DNA of 64,000 bases, taken from contig NZ_LBHJ01000003.1 of NCBI RefSeq assembly GCF_001006305.1, positions 186,001 through 250,000 on the forward strand. Reading direction: 5' to 3'. This document shows, piece after piece, positions 42,901-51,656 of the stretch (its first letter is position 1; the number at the start of each line of letters is the position of its first letter). Both the position numbers and the translations under genes were made by a program. This DNA is from Silvibacterium bohemicum (GTDB lineage: Bacteria > Acidobacteriota > Terriglobia > Terriglobales > Acidobacteriaceae). The notes beneath the pieces are model-generated. The model saw nothing but the letters and a program-made list of their open reading frames with translations. It was not told the origin of the DNA and made no database searches.

Positions 42901-43362
42901 CTACCACACGAAGATACGAGCACCATCCCCGGAGGAATGGTTCCGTCCGGCCAGTGTCGATTCACCATGTGTCAGACCCTCGCTTCCTGGCGTCACGCCG
43001 GGAAAAACTGGCTCGAAGCCGGTCAGCTCGTCGATCTGCACGGCTTTGTGACGGTTCATGGTCTCGGCAGCAGCATCCGCCTGCGCGCCCGAACCTGTAG
43101 CGAACTCAAGCACCCCACCTTGTTGCACACCCAGGACGTAGGCACGCGCCTCCGCCTCCGCTGCTCCAATCTCCTGAAGGTCCTGGCCCAGGGCCAATGA
43201 AAAGTCAGTTCCAGGCGCGCTCAGAACGCCGGTAAGAGGCATGTCAAGCGGCTCGAAAAGAACGCGTATCTCCGCCGGAGCAAATCCAACTTCAGTAAGC
43301 TCACGGGTCACTGCAGCCGCTGAAGCCTCATTTTCAAATAGACCGATCGCAGTTCTTGCCAT
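42901..43362 (-). CDS. Small stress-type protein (YflT/general stress protein 17M-like)
   Basis: 153 residues. Opens with TAIGLFENEASAAAVTRELTEVGFAPAEIRVL, the pattern of the general-stress-protein-17M (YflT) domain, in which a betaalpha unit mediates binding; then LGVQQGGVLEFATGSGAQADAAAETMNRH, a second alpha/beta half. No enzyme residues. A CRP-type palindrome stands 82 bp before the start, so it belongs to the same putative regulon as the Usp genes. Confidence 0.6.
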   Translation of the reverse strand: MARTAIGLFENEASAAAVTRELTEVGFAPAEIRVLFEPLDMPLTGVLSAPGTDFSLALGQDLQEIGAAEAEARAYVLGVQQGGVLEFATGSGAQADAAAETMNRHKAVQIDELTGFEPVFPGVTPGSEGLTHGESTLAGRNHSSGDGARIFVW

Positions 43363-43443
43363 TTTGCCCTCCTGCTTCGACGCTCACGCTGTTAGATGGC
43401 GGACCGCAAGGCAAAACTTTACCTCCGCACGAAGAAGTGTGTA

Positions 43444-43459
43444 TGTGATGGCCATCACT
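43444..43459. promoter_or_regulatory. CRP-type palindrome before the stress-protein gene
   Basis: TGTGATGGCCATCACT; one mismatch in the last base. Centre about 90 bp from the minus-strand start, the same spacing as at the nitroreductase gene. Confidence 0.6.
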
Positions 43460-43740
43460 TTACGCAGTGTCCGCAAACACAGCATTCCTTGTGAAATCGC
43501 GGAAGACTATTGGGTGGAGAGTCCGATCACGACAGAATCCCCACGGTAGCCGGCGGGGCGATCGATATTCAAGCGAAGGTCGGAGTGTGAATGAGAGGTC
43601 TCCTCATAAACACATTTGGCATGGTCGACGTGATCGGTGAGCAGATCGAGCCGTACCTCCAGGTTGTCCCTTCAACATGATCGCACTTACATCACCTGCC
43701 CTATGCTTTCGCCGCAAATGAGAATTAAGAGGTGATTTCT

Positions 43741-44439
43741 ATGTCTCCTTTCAGTCGACAGACCGGAACGAGAAGTTCTCGGCGCAAACCGCGTGGAAGG
43801 ACCAACCTCCTTGACCTTAAGAGCAGCGCGCTCGTCCACTTCAGCAATATCGCGCATCAGGTTGCATATCCAGGTGGCGCGATCATTTTCAAAGAGGGTA
43901 CGTCCGCAGACGGAATTTATCTGGTTTGCCTCGGCAGGGTAAAGCTCTTTGCCACTTCCTCCGACGGCCACAGGATGATTCTAAAGATTGCAGGTCCGGG
44001 AGACGTGCTGGGACTGAGCGCAACGCTGAATGCCTTACCCCATGAGGTCACGGCGCAGACGCTTGTCCCCTGTAACTTCAAACACATCGGTGAGCGTCTC
44101 TTTCTGAAGTTTCTGGAGTCGCATGCGGAAGCCGGTTACCTAACTGCGCTGACACTCGCCAAAGAGCACCGCGAAGTATTTCTCGGAGCACGCCGTCTGG
44201 CGCTTTCGCCTACCGCTTCCGCGCGCATTGCGCAGATCTTGATTGAACTTGCAGTAAAAGAGGCGGCGCCGCGCTTCCCGATGGAATTGACTCATGCCGA
44301 ACTTGCCAACCTTGCGGGCACATCCCGAGAGACTGTCACTCGTCTGCTCAACCAGTTTGAACGCGATGGAATCATCGCGAGAGATGACTCGAACCTTACG
44401 ATCCTCGAGCGATCGCAGCTGGAGAAGCTAGCCAATTAA
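43741..44439 (+). CDS. CRP/FNR-family transcriptional regulator
   Basis: 232 residues from the ATG at 43741 (AGAGG 8 bases upstream). A cyclic-nucleotide-binding-type beta roll (AYPGGAIIFKEGTSADGIYLVCLGRVKLFATSSDGHRMIL) leads through the long dimer helix to a winged helix, ELTHAELANLAGTSRETVTRLLNQFERDGIIAR. The recognition helix SRETVTR keeps Arg-Glu-x3-Arg, the residues with which E. coli CRP reads TGTGA, so it is a candidate reader of the palindromes in this window. It has no N-terminal cysteine cluster, unlike two of its paralogues. Ligand unknown. Confidence 0.88.
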   Translation: MSPFSRQTGTRSSRRKPRGRTNLLDLKSSALVHFSNIAHQVAYPGGAIIFKEGTSADGIYLVCLGRVKLFATSSDGHRMILKIAGPGDVLGLSATLNALPHEVTAQTLVPCNFKHIGERLFLKFLESHAEAGYLTALTLAKEHREVFLGARRLALSPTASARIAQILIELAVKEAAPRFPMELTHAELANLAGTSRETVTRLLNQFERDGIIARDDSNLTILERSQLEKLAN

Positions 44440-44493
44440 AACAGGGGCGGAGCGATCCGGATCTGGTTGAGCCCTGCGACTGAGGAAGGTGAA

Positions 44494-45108
44494 ATGATGA
44501 GTGGCCGCAATGCCGGATCAGGAACGGCGAGAGTCAGATCGCATCCAGAGGGTTGGCGCAGGGTGGTGAGCTGGCTATTCGCACAGGAGGCGGTGATCGA
44601 GACGGTCGCGACTAGAGTCCGCTTTGAAGTGAGCCCGGAGACGGCCTGGAACTTGATCATGTTCTATGAAGAGGTCCCCGGCCGGCCGCCATTTCTCCTT
44701 CGGGTATTTATGCCTTGTCCGGTGCGAACAGAAGGAACCAAGACCGGCGTCGGGGCAACAATTCGATGTATCTATAAGGGAGGAGATTTGGTGAAGCGCA
44801 TCACCGCCATTCAACCGCCATGCCTGATCCGATTCGAGGTGACGGATCAGTGTTTGGGCATCGAGGGCTGTGTCGTAGCGCGCGGGGGTTCGTACATGAT
44901 CGAACGCAATGGCGATGGCGCTGACATTGTGCTGACAACGAGATATTCGGCATACCTGCATCCGCGCTTTCTGTGGAACCCCCTGGAGAAGCTCGTGACT
45001 GGTCAACTGCATCGCCATATTCTCAACGGCATGCGTAGCAGTCGGTCGGAAATCTCCTGCGATGTGCGCTTGCCGGCTGAGCGCCCTCCCATCCCCGAAC
45101 GTTATTGA
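44494..45108 (+). CDS. SRPBCC (START-like) superfamily protein
   Basis: 204 residues. The region TRVRFEVSPETAWNLIMFYEEVPGRPPFLLRVF and TGVGATIRCIYKGGDLVKRITAIQPPCLIRFEV fits the hydrophobic-pocket fold of polyketide cyclase/START-like proteins. It could bind a lipid or small ligand. GAGGAAGG precedes the ATG at 44494. It heads a likely operon with a DoxX-like protein and a DUF3419 protein. No catalytic residues can be assigned. Confidence 0.6.
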   Translation: MMSGRNAGSGTARVRSHPEGWRRVVSWLFAQEAVIETVATRVRFEVSPETAWNLIMFYEEVPGRPPFLLRVFMPCPVRTEGTKTGVGATIRCIYKGGDLVKRITAIQPPCLIRFEVTDQCLGIEGCVVARGGSYMIERNGDGADIVLTTRYSAYLHPRFLWNPLEKLVTGQLHRHILNGMRSSRSEISCDVRLPAERPPIPERY

Positions 45109-45120
45109 TGGAGATCTGGC

Positions 45121-45516
45121 ATGCACAGCATCGCAATCACCTTCCCGTCATTAGTTCTTATACGGAGTAGCGTCGCGGCGGTCTGGCTCTATGAGGGACT
45201 ATGGTGCAAGGTACTCGGCCGCATGCCGTCGCAAGTGGACGTCGTTTCGGCCGTCCCACGTTTCGGTCGCCGGTTGGGACTACCCTTCCTGAGGGCACTT
45301 GGTGTAGTGGAAGTTGGACTCGCTGTATGGGTCCTATCCGGTGGTGCTCCCGGCGCATGCGCGATCATACAGGCGGGGCTTCTTATCCTGCTCAATGTGA
45401 ACGGTCTTCTGTGGGCGCGTAATCTCATCCACGACCCTGCTGGCATGATCGTCAAGAATGCTGCTTTCCTCCTGCTGGTATGGGTTTGTGGCGCGATGCC
45501 TGGAGGACGATTGTGA
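45121..45516 (+). CDS. DoxX-like membrane protein
   Basis: 131 residues with four membrane segments (SLVLIRSSVAAVWLYEGLWCKVLG, LRALGVVEVGLAVWVLSG, AIIQAGLLILLNVNGLLW, MIVKNAAFLLLVWVCG). The pattern AVWLYEGLWCKxLG and the NxNGLLxARxLIxDPxGMIxKNxAFL segment fit the DoxX-like family (DUF4345/DoxX_3 type). It overlaps the next gene by GTGA. Role unknown, possibly in membrane redox homeostasis. Confidence 0.65.
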   Translation: MHSIAITFPSLVLIRSSVAAVWLYEGLWCKVLGRMPSQVDVVSAVPRFGRRLGLPFLRALGVVEVGLAVWVLSGGAPGACAIIQAGLLILLNVNGLLWARNLIHDPAGMIVKNAAFLLLVWVCGAMPGGRL

Positions 45517-46400
45517 CGATGGAGACGGCCTGGGAGGCTGGAACTCTCGGTTCTCCAAAAGGGCCGCAGCGCCTGCTCTTCGGGCAGATGCATGAAGACG
45601 CGGAGATTGAGCGCACGGCGTTCGAGGGAAAGAGCCGTGTGTTTTGCATCGCCTCGGCCGGCAGCACAGCGCTCAAGCTCGCGGAGGAGCACGAAGTGAT
45701 CGCTTGCGATATCAACCCGGTCCAGCTTGCGTACGCTGAGAGGCGCGCGAACGGCGCCGCAACGATGACCGGCGATGCTGAGAAGGCGATGAGTTTCGCA
45801 CGAGCGTTCATGCCTCTCATAGGATGGGGGCCGGGCACGGTCCGGACCTTTCTGATGCTCTCCGACACCGGCGAGCAGATGGCTTTCTGGCGAGAGCATC
45901 TCGACACGCTCCGCTTCCGCGCAGGCCTCGACGTGCTGTTGTCTCGCACCGTCCTGCGCACCCTGTACGCCCCGCAGTTCCTTTCCTGCCTGCCGACAGG
46001 GTTTGGCGCCGTGATTCGAAAACGGCTGGAGCGAGGCTTTGCCAACCATGCGAACGCCTCGAATCCCTATGCGCGGGCACTGTTACTTGGGGAGTCGTGT
46101 AATGACCGCACGGCGAGAGTGAGGAAGCCACAGTTTGTGCTCGGAGATGCGGCGACGTTACTGGAATCATGCGCCGCTCGGTCCTTTGACGGCTTTACGC
46201 TGTCAAACATCCTGGATGGCGCGCAACCGTCGTATCGGTCCCGACTCGCGCGGGCGGTGCGGCGAGCGGCGACAGACGACGCTATCGTTGTATTGCGAAG
46301 CTTCGCGGAGCCGCCTGTGCAACTTGCCGTGAACTATGCTGAACGCGACCGCTCCATGCTGTGGGGGGTTGTGGACCTTCGCAGTGCACATACGTTTTGA
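45513..46400 (+). CDS. DUF3419/BtaA-like aminocarboxypropyl transferase-type protein
   Basis: 295 residues from the GTG at 45513, overlapping the previous stop (GTGA) with GGAGG 6 bases before. Features: LLFGQMHEDAEIERTAF, then a SAM-binding-like FCIASAGSTALKLAEEHEVIACDINPVQLAYAERR, and SFDGFTLSNILDGAQPSYRSRL. This resembles DUF3419 proteins, to which BtaA (makes the diacylglyceryl-homoserine headgroup of betaine lipids from SAM) belongs. No BtaB-type methyltransferase follows, so the product is uncertain. It may be another lipid-headgroup enzyme. Confidence 0.65.
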   Translation: MTMETAWEAGTLGSPKGPQRLLFGQMHEDAEIERTAFEGKSRVFCIASAGSTALKLAEEHEVIACDINPVQLAYAERRANGAATMTGDAEKAMSFARAFMPLIGWGPGTVRTFLMLSDTGEQMAFWREHLDTLRFRAGLDVLLSRTVLRTLYAPQFLSCLPTGFGAVIRKRLERGFANHANASNPYARALLLGESCNDRTARVRKPQFVLGDAATLLESCAARSFDGFTLSNILDGAQPSYRSRLARAVRRAATDDAIVVLRSFAEPPVQLAVNYAERDRSMLWGVVDLRSAHTF

Positions 46401-46502
46401 AGTGGTCGCTTATGATCAGCTTCCCATGCACCGAGCGCTTTGGAAAGAAGACACGACACGACGTCTGCGCGCACTCTCGTATCGAGAGCAATCCGCCACA
46501 GA

Positions 46503-46518
46503 TGTGACCTGCATCACA
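46503..46518. promoter_or_regulatory. CRP-type palindrome directly before cydA
   Basis: TGTGACCTGCATCACA, 38 bp before the cydA ATG. If it acts at -41.5, the transcript would begin only a few bases before the start codon, so either the mRNA is almost leaderless or the site represses. Confidence 0.65.
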
Positions 46519-46555
46519 GATGCACGGCAGAAAGCGAGCTATGGTGGAAGCTGCC

Positions 46556-47908
46556 ATGACTGCCCTTCTGATGCACCGACTGCAGTTCGCGTTCACCATC
46601 ACGTATCACTATTTGTTTCCGCAATTGACGATGGGCCTCGCACTGCTCATCGTCGTGCTCAAGACGGTTGCTCTGGTCAAGCACGACGAGCGGTATAACC
46701 AAGCCTCGCGCTTCTGGGCGAAGATCTTCGCGATCAACTTCCTTCTCGGCGTGGTCACCGGCATACCGATGGAGTTTCAGTTCGGCACCAACTGGTCGGA
46801 GTTCTCGCGACGAACGGGTGGCATCATCGGGCAGCCACTCGCGATGGAAGGTGTATTCTCCTTTTTCCTCGAGTCCACGTTCCTTGGGCTGTTCCTGTTT
46901 GGCGAGAAACGCCTCTCTCGGTGGGCGCACTGGGGTGCAGCCTTCATGGTGTTTGTCGGCTCCTGGATCTCGGGGTTCTTCATCATCGTCACGGACGCCT
47001 GGATGCAACATCCGGTTGCTTATCGTCTCTTGCCGGACGGCCGATTTGAGCTCACGAGCTTCTGGGGACTGCTGCTGAATCCCTGGGCGTGGCTGCAATA
47101 CGCGCACAACATGTGCGGCGCAGTGATCACCGCAGCGTTCGTCATGTCCGCTGTCGGCGCATTTTATCTTCTGGACAAACGCGATAGCGAATTCGGGCGG
47201 CTATTTCTGCGCGTCGGCGTCATCGCCGGCCTTCTTTCCTGCGTCGTGCAAATCTTTCCGACCGGCGACCTGCAAGGGCGTTATACGGCGAAACACCAGC
47301 CGGCTGCAATCGCAGGCATGGAAGGGCTCTTCCACGGCGAGAGAGGCGCTCCGATCGTGCTGATGGGGCAGCCCGATATTGAGCGGCAACGCATTGACAA
47401 TCCACTTGTCGTCAACAAAGTTCTGAGTTTTCTGATCTATGGGACGACTTCCGCAGAGGTCAAGGGGCTGGATCAGTTTCCCCAGGATCAGTGGCCGACA
47501 ATGCTTCCGCTGCTCTTTTACAGCTACCACATCATGGCTGGTCTGGGGACGTACTTCGCGCTGCTCATGATCGTTGCCGCCTTCCTGTTGTGGCGCGGCA
47601 AACTTTACCGGGCGCGCTGGATATTGTGGCCAATCCTGTTGAGTTTTCCTCTTCCTTATATCGCGAATACCGCCGGCTGGATGACGGCCGAGATTGGGCG
47701 CCAGCCCTGGCTGGTATACGGTCTGTTGCGTACGGCCAGTGGCTATTCGACGCATGTCTCCGCGGGAAACAGCTTGTTCACCCTGCTCGGATTTCTTGGC
47801 ATGTACAGCGTGCTCTCCATTCTCTGGATCGTGCTCGTGTACCGCTTCATTCAGATGGGGCCGGAGTCGGCTGAGGGCCATTCCCGTCCGGACGGCATCG
47901 CGGCCTAG
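46556..47908 (+). CDS. cydA: Cytochrome bd oxidase subunit I
   Basis: 450 residues from the ATG at 46556 (GGAAG five bases upstream). Conserved points: MHRLQFAFTITYHYLFPQLTMGLALL with the heme b595 His, the b558 ligands near GNNWSEFSRRTGGIIGQPLAMEG-type text, WMTAEIGRQPWLVYGLLRTASG as the GRQPW quinol-site motif, and about nine membrane helices. The Q loop is short, as in non-proteobacterial bd enzymes. It oxidises quinol and reduces O2 to water at high affinity. It may be the terminal oxidase for hydrogenase-derived electrons. Confidence 0.95.
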   Translation: MTALLMHRLQFAFTITYHYLFPQLTMGLALLIVVLKTVALVKHDERYNQASRFWAKIFAINFLLGVVTGIPMEFQFGTNWSEFSRRTGGIIGQPLAMEGVFSFFLESTFLGLFLFGEKRLSRWAHWGAAFMVFVGSWISGFFIIVTDAWMQHPVAYRLLPDGRFELTSFWGLLLNPWAWLQYAHNMCGAVITAAFVMSAVGAFYLLDKRDSEFGRLFLRVGVIAGLLSCVVQIFPTGDLQGRYTAKHQPAAIAGMEGLFHGERGAPIVLMGQPDIERQRIDNPLVVNKVLSFLIYGTTSAEVKGLDQFPQDQWPTMLPLLFYSYHIMAGLGTYFALLMIVAAFLLWRGKLYRARWILWPILLSFPLPYIANTAGWMTAEIGRQPWLVYGLLRTASGYSTHVSAGNSLFTLLGFLGMYSVLSILWIVLVYRFIQMGPESAEGHSRPDGIAA

Positions 47909-47926
47909 GACGCAGAGGAGTAAACA

Positions 47927-48973
47927 ATGGGAGCTGTTTGGTTCTGGATCGTCGCTGCGATGCTGGCCGCTTATGTGGTGCTGGATGGGTTCGATATCGG
48001 CATCGGCATTTTGTACCCGTTCCTCGCACGCAACGAGGACGACCGTAGCGTCATGATGCGCTCGATCGGCCCGGTCTGGGACGGGAACGAAGTCTGGCTG
48101 CTGGCGGGCGGAGGTACGCTCTTCTTTGCTTTCCCGCTCCTCTACGCTTCGGCATTCAGTGGCTTCTATCTACCGCTGATGATCGTGCTCTGGTTGTTGA
48201 TCGGACGGGGCGCCAGCATTGAGCTTCGCTCGCACATTGATAACGGCGTATGGCGCAGCTTCTTCAATGGAGTCTTCTTCCTGTCGAGCGCGCTGTTAGC
48301 CATTTTCTTCGGCGCGGCTCTCGCGAATGTGATTCGCGGCGTGCCCATCGGGCCGGACAATTATTTCTTTCTGCCTCTTTGGACTAACTGGCGTGTCGGA
48401 CCTCAGCCTGGCATCCTGGATTGGTATACCGTCGTCGGCGGCCTGGTCGCTCTTATGGCCCTTGCCGTCCACGGCGGCCTGTATCTGGCCCTGAAGGCGA
48501 CAGGAGATCTTTGCGAACGCGCCCGGCGTTTCAGCCAGCAGGCGTGGATCGCGCTTTGCGTCATCACACTTGTCAGCTTGCTGGCGACCATTCTGGTACG
48601 GCCAGAGACTCTCGATCATTACAAGCTTCATCCTGTCTCCTTCGCCATACCCGTCCTGGTGGTTCTTTCGCTGGCGGGAATGAAAATATTTACCGTACGG
48701 CGACAGGAGCTAAACGCTTTCCTGTCTTCCTGCCTTTATCTCGCCATCATGCTGGTCGGCGCGGCTGTCGGACTCTATCCAACACTGCTTCCATCCTCCA
48801 CAAACGCAGCGAAAGACATTACTGTGGCCGAGGCGCTTTCCGGCTCCTACGCAACGCATGTGGGCCTGATCTGGTGGTCCTTTGGCATCCTGCTCGCGAT
48901 CGGATATTTCTGCGTCAGCTACTGGATGTTTCGCGGCAAGGTCTCTCCTCAAGCTGACGGTTACGGGCATTGA
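47927..48973 (+). CDS. cydB: Cytochrome bd oxidase subunit II
   Basis: 348 residues, eight or more membrane helices. AAYVVLDGFDIGIGILYPFLARNEDDRSVMMRSIGPVWDGNEVWLLAGGGTLFFAFP is the strongly conserved N-terminus of CydB. It follows cydA by 18 bp with GGAG before the ATG. No cydX-like small gene or cydCD is adjacent. Confidence 0.95.
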   Translation: MGAVWFWIVAAMLAAYVVLDGFDIGIGILYPFLARNEDDRSVMMRSIGPVWDGNEVWLLAGGGTLFFAFPLLYASAFSGFYLPLMIVLWLLIGRGASIELRSHIDNGVWRSFFNGVFFLSSALLAIFFGAALANVIRGVPIGPDNYFFLPLWTNWRVGPQPGILDWYTVVGGLVALMALAVHGGLYLALKATGDLCERARRFSQQAWIALCVITLVSLLATILVRPETLDHYKLHPVSFAIPVLVVLSLAGMKIFTVRRQELNAFLSSCLYLAIMLVGAAVGLYPTLLPSSTNAAKDITVAEALSGSYATHVGLIWWSFGILLAIGYFCVSYWMFRGKVSPQADGYGH

Positions 48974-49021
48974 AAAGCACAATCCAGCGCGCTTTGCTGG
49001 AGGTTCAAGACAAAGAAGGGC

Positions 49022-49037
49022 TGTGACGTTCGTCACG
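49022..49037. promoter_or_regulatory. CRP-type palindrome before a usp gene
   Basis: TGTGACGTTCGTCACG, centred 73 bp before the Usp start. Confidence 0.6.
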
Positions 49038-49102
49038 CACATATGTGATCCACAACACAGCAGCCAAAAGCAGGAGACTCGTGAGAATGAAGGGAGATTC
49101 CA

Positions 49103-50077
49103 ATGCAAAATGGTGTCGAGGGTCGCTTTAAGAGATGCACGCTGGCTGCGCCTGATCGGATTCTTGTTGCCACCGATTTCTCCGATATGGAATACCTCTT
49201 GCCCCACGCGATCGCGCAGGCACGGGCTGGCGGCTCCGAGGTAACGTTAGTTCACGCCGTTTCTCCTTGCAATGAGGTGGCAGTCGAGGCTGGTGCTGTC
49301 CCCTCTTATGTGGACAGAACAAAGATTGTTCGGGACGCCCGCGTGATGCTGCTTGGCGTCGTGCGTCAGATCGAGTCACGAGGAATCAGCTGCAATACCG
49401 CCGTTCGAGAGGGTCTCGCCAGCGATGTCATTCATGAGGAACTTCGGCGCACCGATGCGACCAGGCTCATCCTGGGTACCCATGGACGCGGGAGATTGGG
49501 TCAACTCGCGCTAGGCTCTGTCGCTCAAGAACTCATCTCCACGGTGAATATTCCGGTATTTGCCGTCGGATCCCACGCCCGCGATGCCGTTCGACACGCT
49601 ACTCCGCGGAATATCCTCCATCCGGTATCTCTTATGGGCGACTATCAAGAGAGCGTAGATATGGCTCTCGACATCGCGCAAACCTACAGGTCCGAATTGA
49701 CTCTCCTATATGTTCTGGATCCGGACGTCGCAGACAGCATCAATCCTGAGCGGATCCTGGACTGGGCCAGGTACGCGCTGGATGCGCTCGCCCCGGATGC
49801 GACGGCCCTCATGCCTCCCGTCCACACGCTCGTGACAACGGGCCAATTGACCGAAGAGGTCTTGAAAGCAGCGCTTCAGACCAACGCTGACTGGATCGTG
49901 CTGGGCTCGGACGGAGGCCATCGATTCGGACCGATCAACGCAAGCACAGCCTATAAGTTGCTTACGGCTGCGACTTGCCCCGTGCTCTCGCTTCGCCATG
50001 AGCCGTATCGAACCGGGAGCCGAAAACTGGAGGTCACTGCTCAATGCAGTTTCGCACCTTCAATTGCCCGAGCATAA
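49103..50077 (+). CDS. Universal stress protein, two tandem domains
   Basis: 324 residues with two Usp folds. Domain 1 opens RILVATDFSDMEYLLPHAIAQA and has the ATP-loop G-TH-G-RGRLGQLAL-G-S, matching G-x2-G-x9-G-(S/T), so it may bind ATP. Domain 2 ends LILGSDGG-type text where the loop is broken, so it probably does not. GGGAG precedes the ATG. Tandem Usp proteins help survival in energy or oxygen limitation in other bacteria. It shares the CRP-type upstream site with two paralogues (51.6 and 59.4 kb). Confidence 0.88.
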   Translation: MQNGVEGRFKRCTLAAPDRILVATDFSDMEYLLPHAIAQARAGGSEVTLVHAVSPCNEVAVEAGAVPSYVDRTKIVRDARVMLLGVVRQIESRGISCNTAVREGLASDVIHEELRRTDATRLILGTHGRGRLGQLALGSVAQELISTVNIPVFAVGSHARDAVRHATPRNILHPVSLMGDYQESVDMALDIAQTYRSELTLLYVLDPDVADSINPERILDWARYALDALAPDATALMPPVHTLVTTGQLTEEVLKAALQTNADWIVLGSDGGHRFGPINASTAYKLLTAATCPVLSLRHEPYRTGSRKLEVTAQCSFAPSIARA

Positions 50078-50430
50078 CGCGGTAGGCGCTTCTTTCGGAT
50101 CATCGGCAATCGACCGAAGCGTGGCAGGTATGGGGCGATTCGTGTGAGCAAAAGTGAACAGAATTGAAAATAGTCGAATGGAATACTCGCTGCTAATTCG
50201 CTTGAGATTTTCTGCGAAAGAACACTTCACTTTCCTTGTGGCTGAGGGAAGGATCGCGTACCAATACAAATCGGCAATTGCACAGGGAGCGGACCGTAGA
50301 ACATGCTGACCTATGACGCAAGGGAAAATGGATCTGTCTCAGAGACCGAAGCCTACGCCCGATCGAATGCGGCGCAGAGGACTCCGGGGAGCCAAGTTAA
50401 TTCGAAGTTGAGGCTGGAGCACCAGCGAGG
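50078..50430. other. Intergenic region, no gene seen
   Basis: About 350 bp between the usp gene and a decayed XRE gene. No frame has a ribosome site together with a recognisable motif. Confidence 0.35.
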
Positions 50431-50616
50431 TCATACGTCTTTCAACAATCTGGACATCGTCGTTCCGAGCCCGCGAGCGATGATCTGCAGGGTAATTCAA
50501 CCGACTTCGCGCTTACCGGTTTCAATATCTGAGAGGTGGCCCCGGTTCAGGTCTAAATACCAGGCCATCTCCCTCTGGGTCCATTTCCTTGCGTTTCTCA
50601 GATTTCGACTCCGCAT
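50431..50616 (-). pseudogene. XRE-type helix-turn-helix regulator with an internal TGA
   Basis: On the minus strand an ATG at 50616 starts MRSRNLRNARKWTQREMAWY, then LDLNRGHLSDIETGKREVG, a classical XRE (Cro/C1) helix-turn-helix. A TGA at 50497-50499 interrupts it, and the same frame goes on ITLQIIARGLGTTMSRLLKDV to a second stop. That second part is the normal rest of the domain (compare NLEIIARGLGV-type text). So a single nonsense mutation has split a small regulator gene of about 61 residues. Too short to appear as an ordinary frame. Confidence 0.75.
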
Positions 50617-50817
50617 TCCAAGCTGGGCGAGGAGGGCACACCAGACAATCCGGAAGAAGCCAGGAAACTGGCGCGATTACTTGTTCACCTGCGATTTTAA
50701 CCGCTGCCTTCCCAACGTATAGCTATTTTGCCATTTACCCCTAGAAACGGGAAACGGATGCGGCCACAGGCAACGTAAGAGTTTTGGTTACGATGATCCG
50801 CTCGAAAGGCACTTTAT

Positions 50818-51528
50818 ATGCCGTCAGCCGCGCGACATTCCGCAGATAAATGTGCAGACTGCAGTTTCCGCACCCTGCGTCTCTTTTGCAATCTTGGCGA
50901 TGATGCCATGCGTCGTCTGGACGAGATTGGAATGCACATGGCACTGCCAGGCCGCGCGGTGGTCTTCAAGGAGAGCCAACCCGCAATTGGTGTTTTCGTT
51001 GTCTGCGAAGGGCAGCTTAAGCTTTCGGCGACTTCTCGCGACGGACGTGTGATGATCTTACGTCTTGCCGGAGGTGGCGATGTTTTGGGATTGAGCGCGG
51101 CCCTGAACAACATGCAATATGAGGTGACGGCGGAGACGCTCGAACCCACCATCCTCAAGAGCGTACGCCGCGCGGACTTTCTCGAGTTCCTGCAGACCTA
51201 TGTTGAAGTGGGGAAGAATACTTCACGGGTTTTGGCAAAGGAATATCACGAGGTATTTCTGGATGCCCGCCGCCTGGCGCTTTCCGGATCGGCCTCAGGC
51301 CGGCTTGCGCGCCTCCTGCTCGACTGGGCCGCTACTGCGGCCTGTGGTAAACCGGAGCTGCGCTTCACTATGGCGCTTACCCACGAAGAACTCGCCAATA
51401 TGGCCGGAACCTCTCGCGAGACCGTGACCCGTCTGCTAAATCAATTTGAACGTGACAAGTTCATCGTCCGGCACGGCGCCTCTATCGTGATTCTGAGCGC
51501 GGATCAACTAGATCTGTTGGCTGGATAA
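50818..51528 (+). CDS. CRP/FNR-family regulator with N-terminal cysteine motif
   Basis: 236 residues. N-terminus KCADCSFRTLRLFCNLGDDAM with C-x2-C-x8-C, then the beta roll (ALPGRAVVFKESQPAIGVFVVCEGQLKLSATSRDGRVMIL, VLGLSAALNNMQYEVTAETL), the dimer helix and the winged helix ELANMAGTSRETVTRLLNQF. The recognition helix is identical to that of the 43.7-kb paralogue. The three cysteines, with Cys in VVCEG, could hold an iron-sulfur or redox switch as in FNR, although the spacing differs from E. coli FNR (C-x2-C-x5-C). Stands between usp genes. Confidence 0.87.
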   Translation: MPSAARHSADKCADCSFRTLRLFCNLGDDAMRRLDEIGMHMALPGRAVVFKESQPAIGVFVVCEGQLKLSATSRDGRVMILRLAGGGDVLGLSAALNNMQYEVTAETLEPTILKSVRRADFLEFLQTYVEVGKNTSRVLAKEYHEVFLDARRLALSGSASGRLARLLLDWAATAACGKPELRFTMALTHEELANMAGTSRETVTRLLNQFERDKFIVRHGASIVILSADQLDLLAG

Positions 51529-51567
51529 CAGGCTTTCTCTCAAGTAAGAGGTCACCTGATCGCACGA

Positions 51568-51583
51568 TGTGAGCGGCGTCACA
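51568..51583. promoter_or_regulatory. CRP-type palindrome before a usp gene
   Basis: TGTGAGCGGCGTCACA, perfect outer half sites, centred 81 bp before the Usp start. Confidence 0.65.
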
Positions 51584-51656
51584 ACCGACCGTATCCTCCG
51601 TCACCGACACGGCTTCTCTGACTAGCTGAAAGTGGGACGTAGGGAGGAAACCAGCA

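Noticed and set aside
42673-43200. 175-codon plus-strand frame
   Set aside because: It is antisense to the stress-protein gene, which has the family motif and the upstream palindrome.
48974-49102. cydX-like small gene after cydB
   Set aside because: No frame with a membrane helix and ribosome site; the space holds a weak hairpin and the usp promoter.
50497-50499. TGA in the XRE gene as a selenocysteine codon
   Set aside because: XRE helix-turn-helix proteins do not use selenocysteine and there is no hairpin that I can see after the codon. A nonsense mutation is the simple reading.
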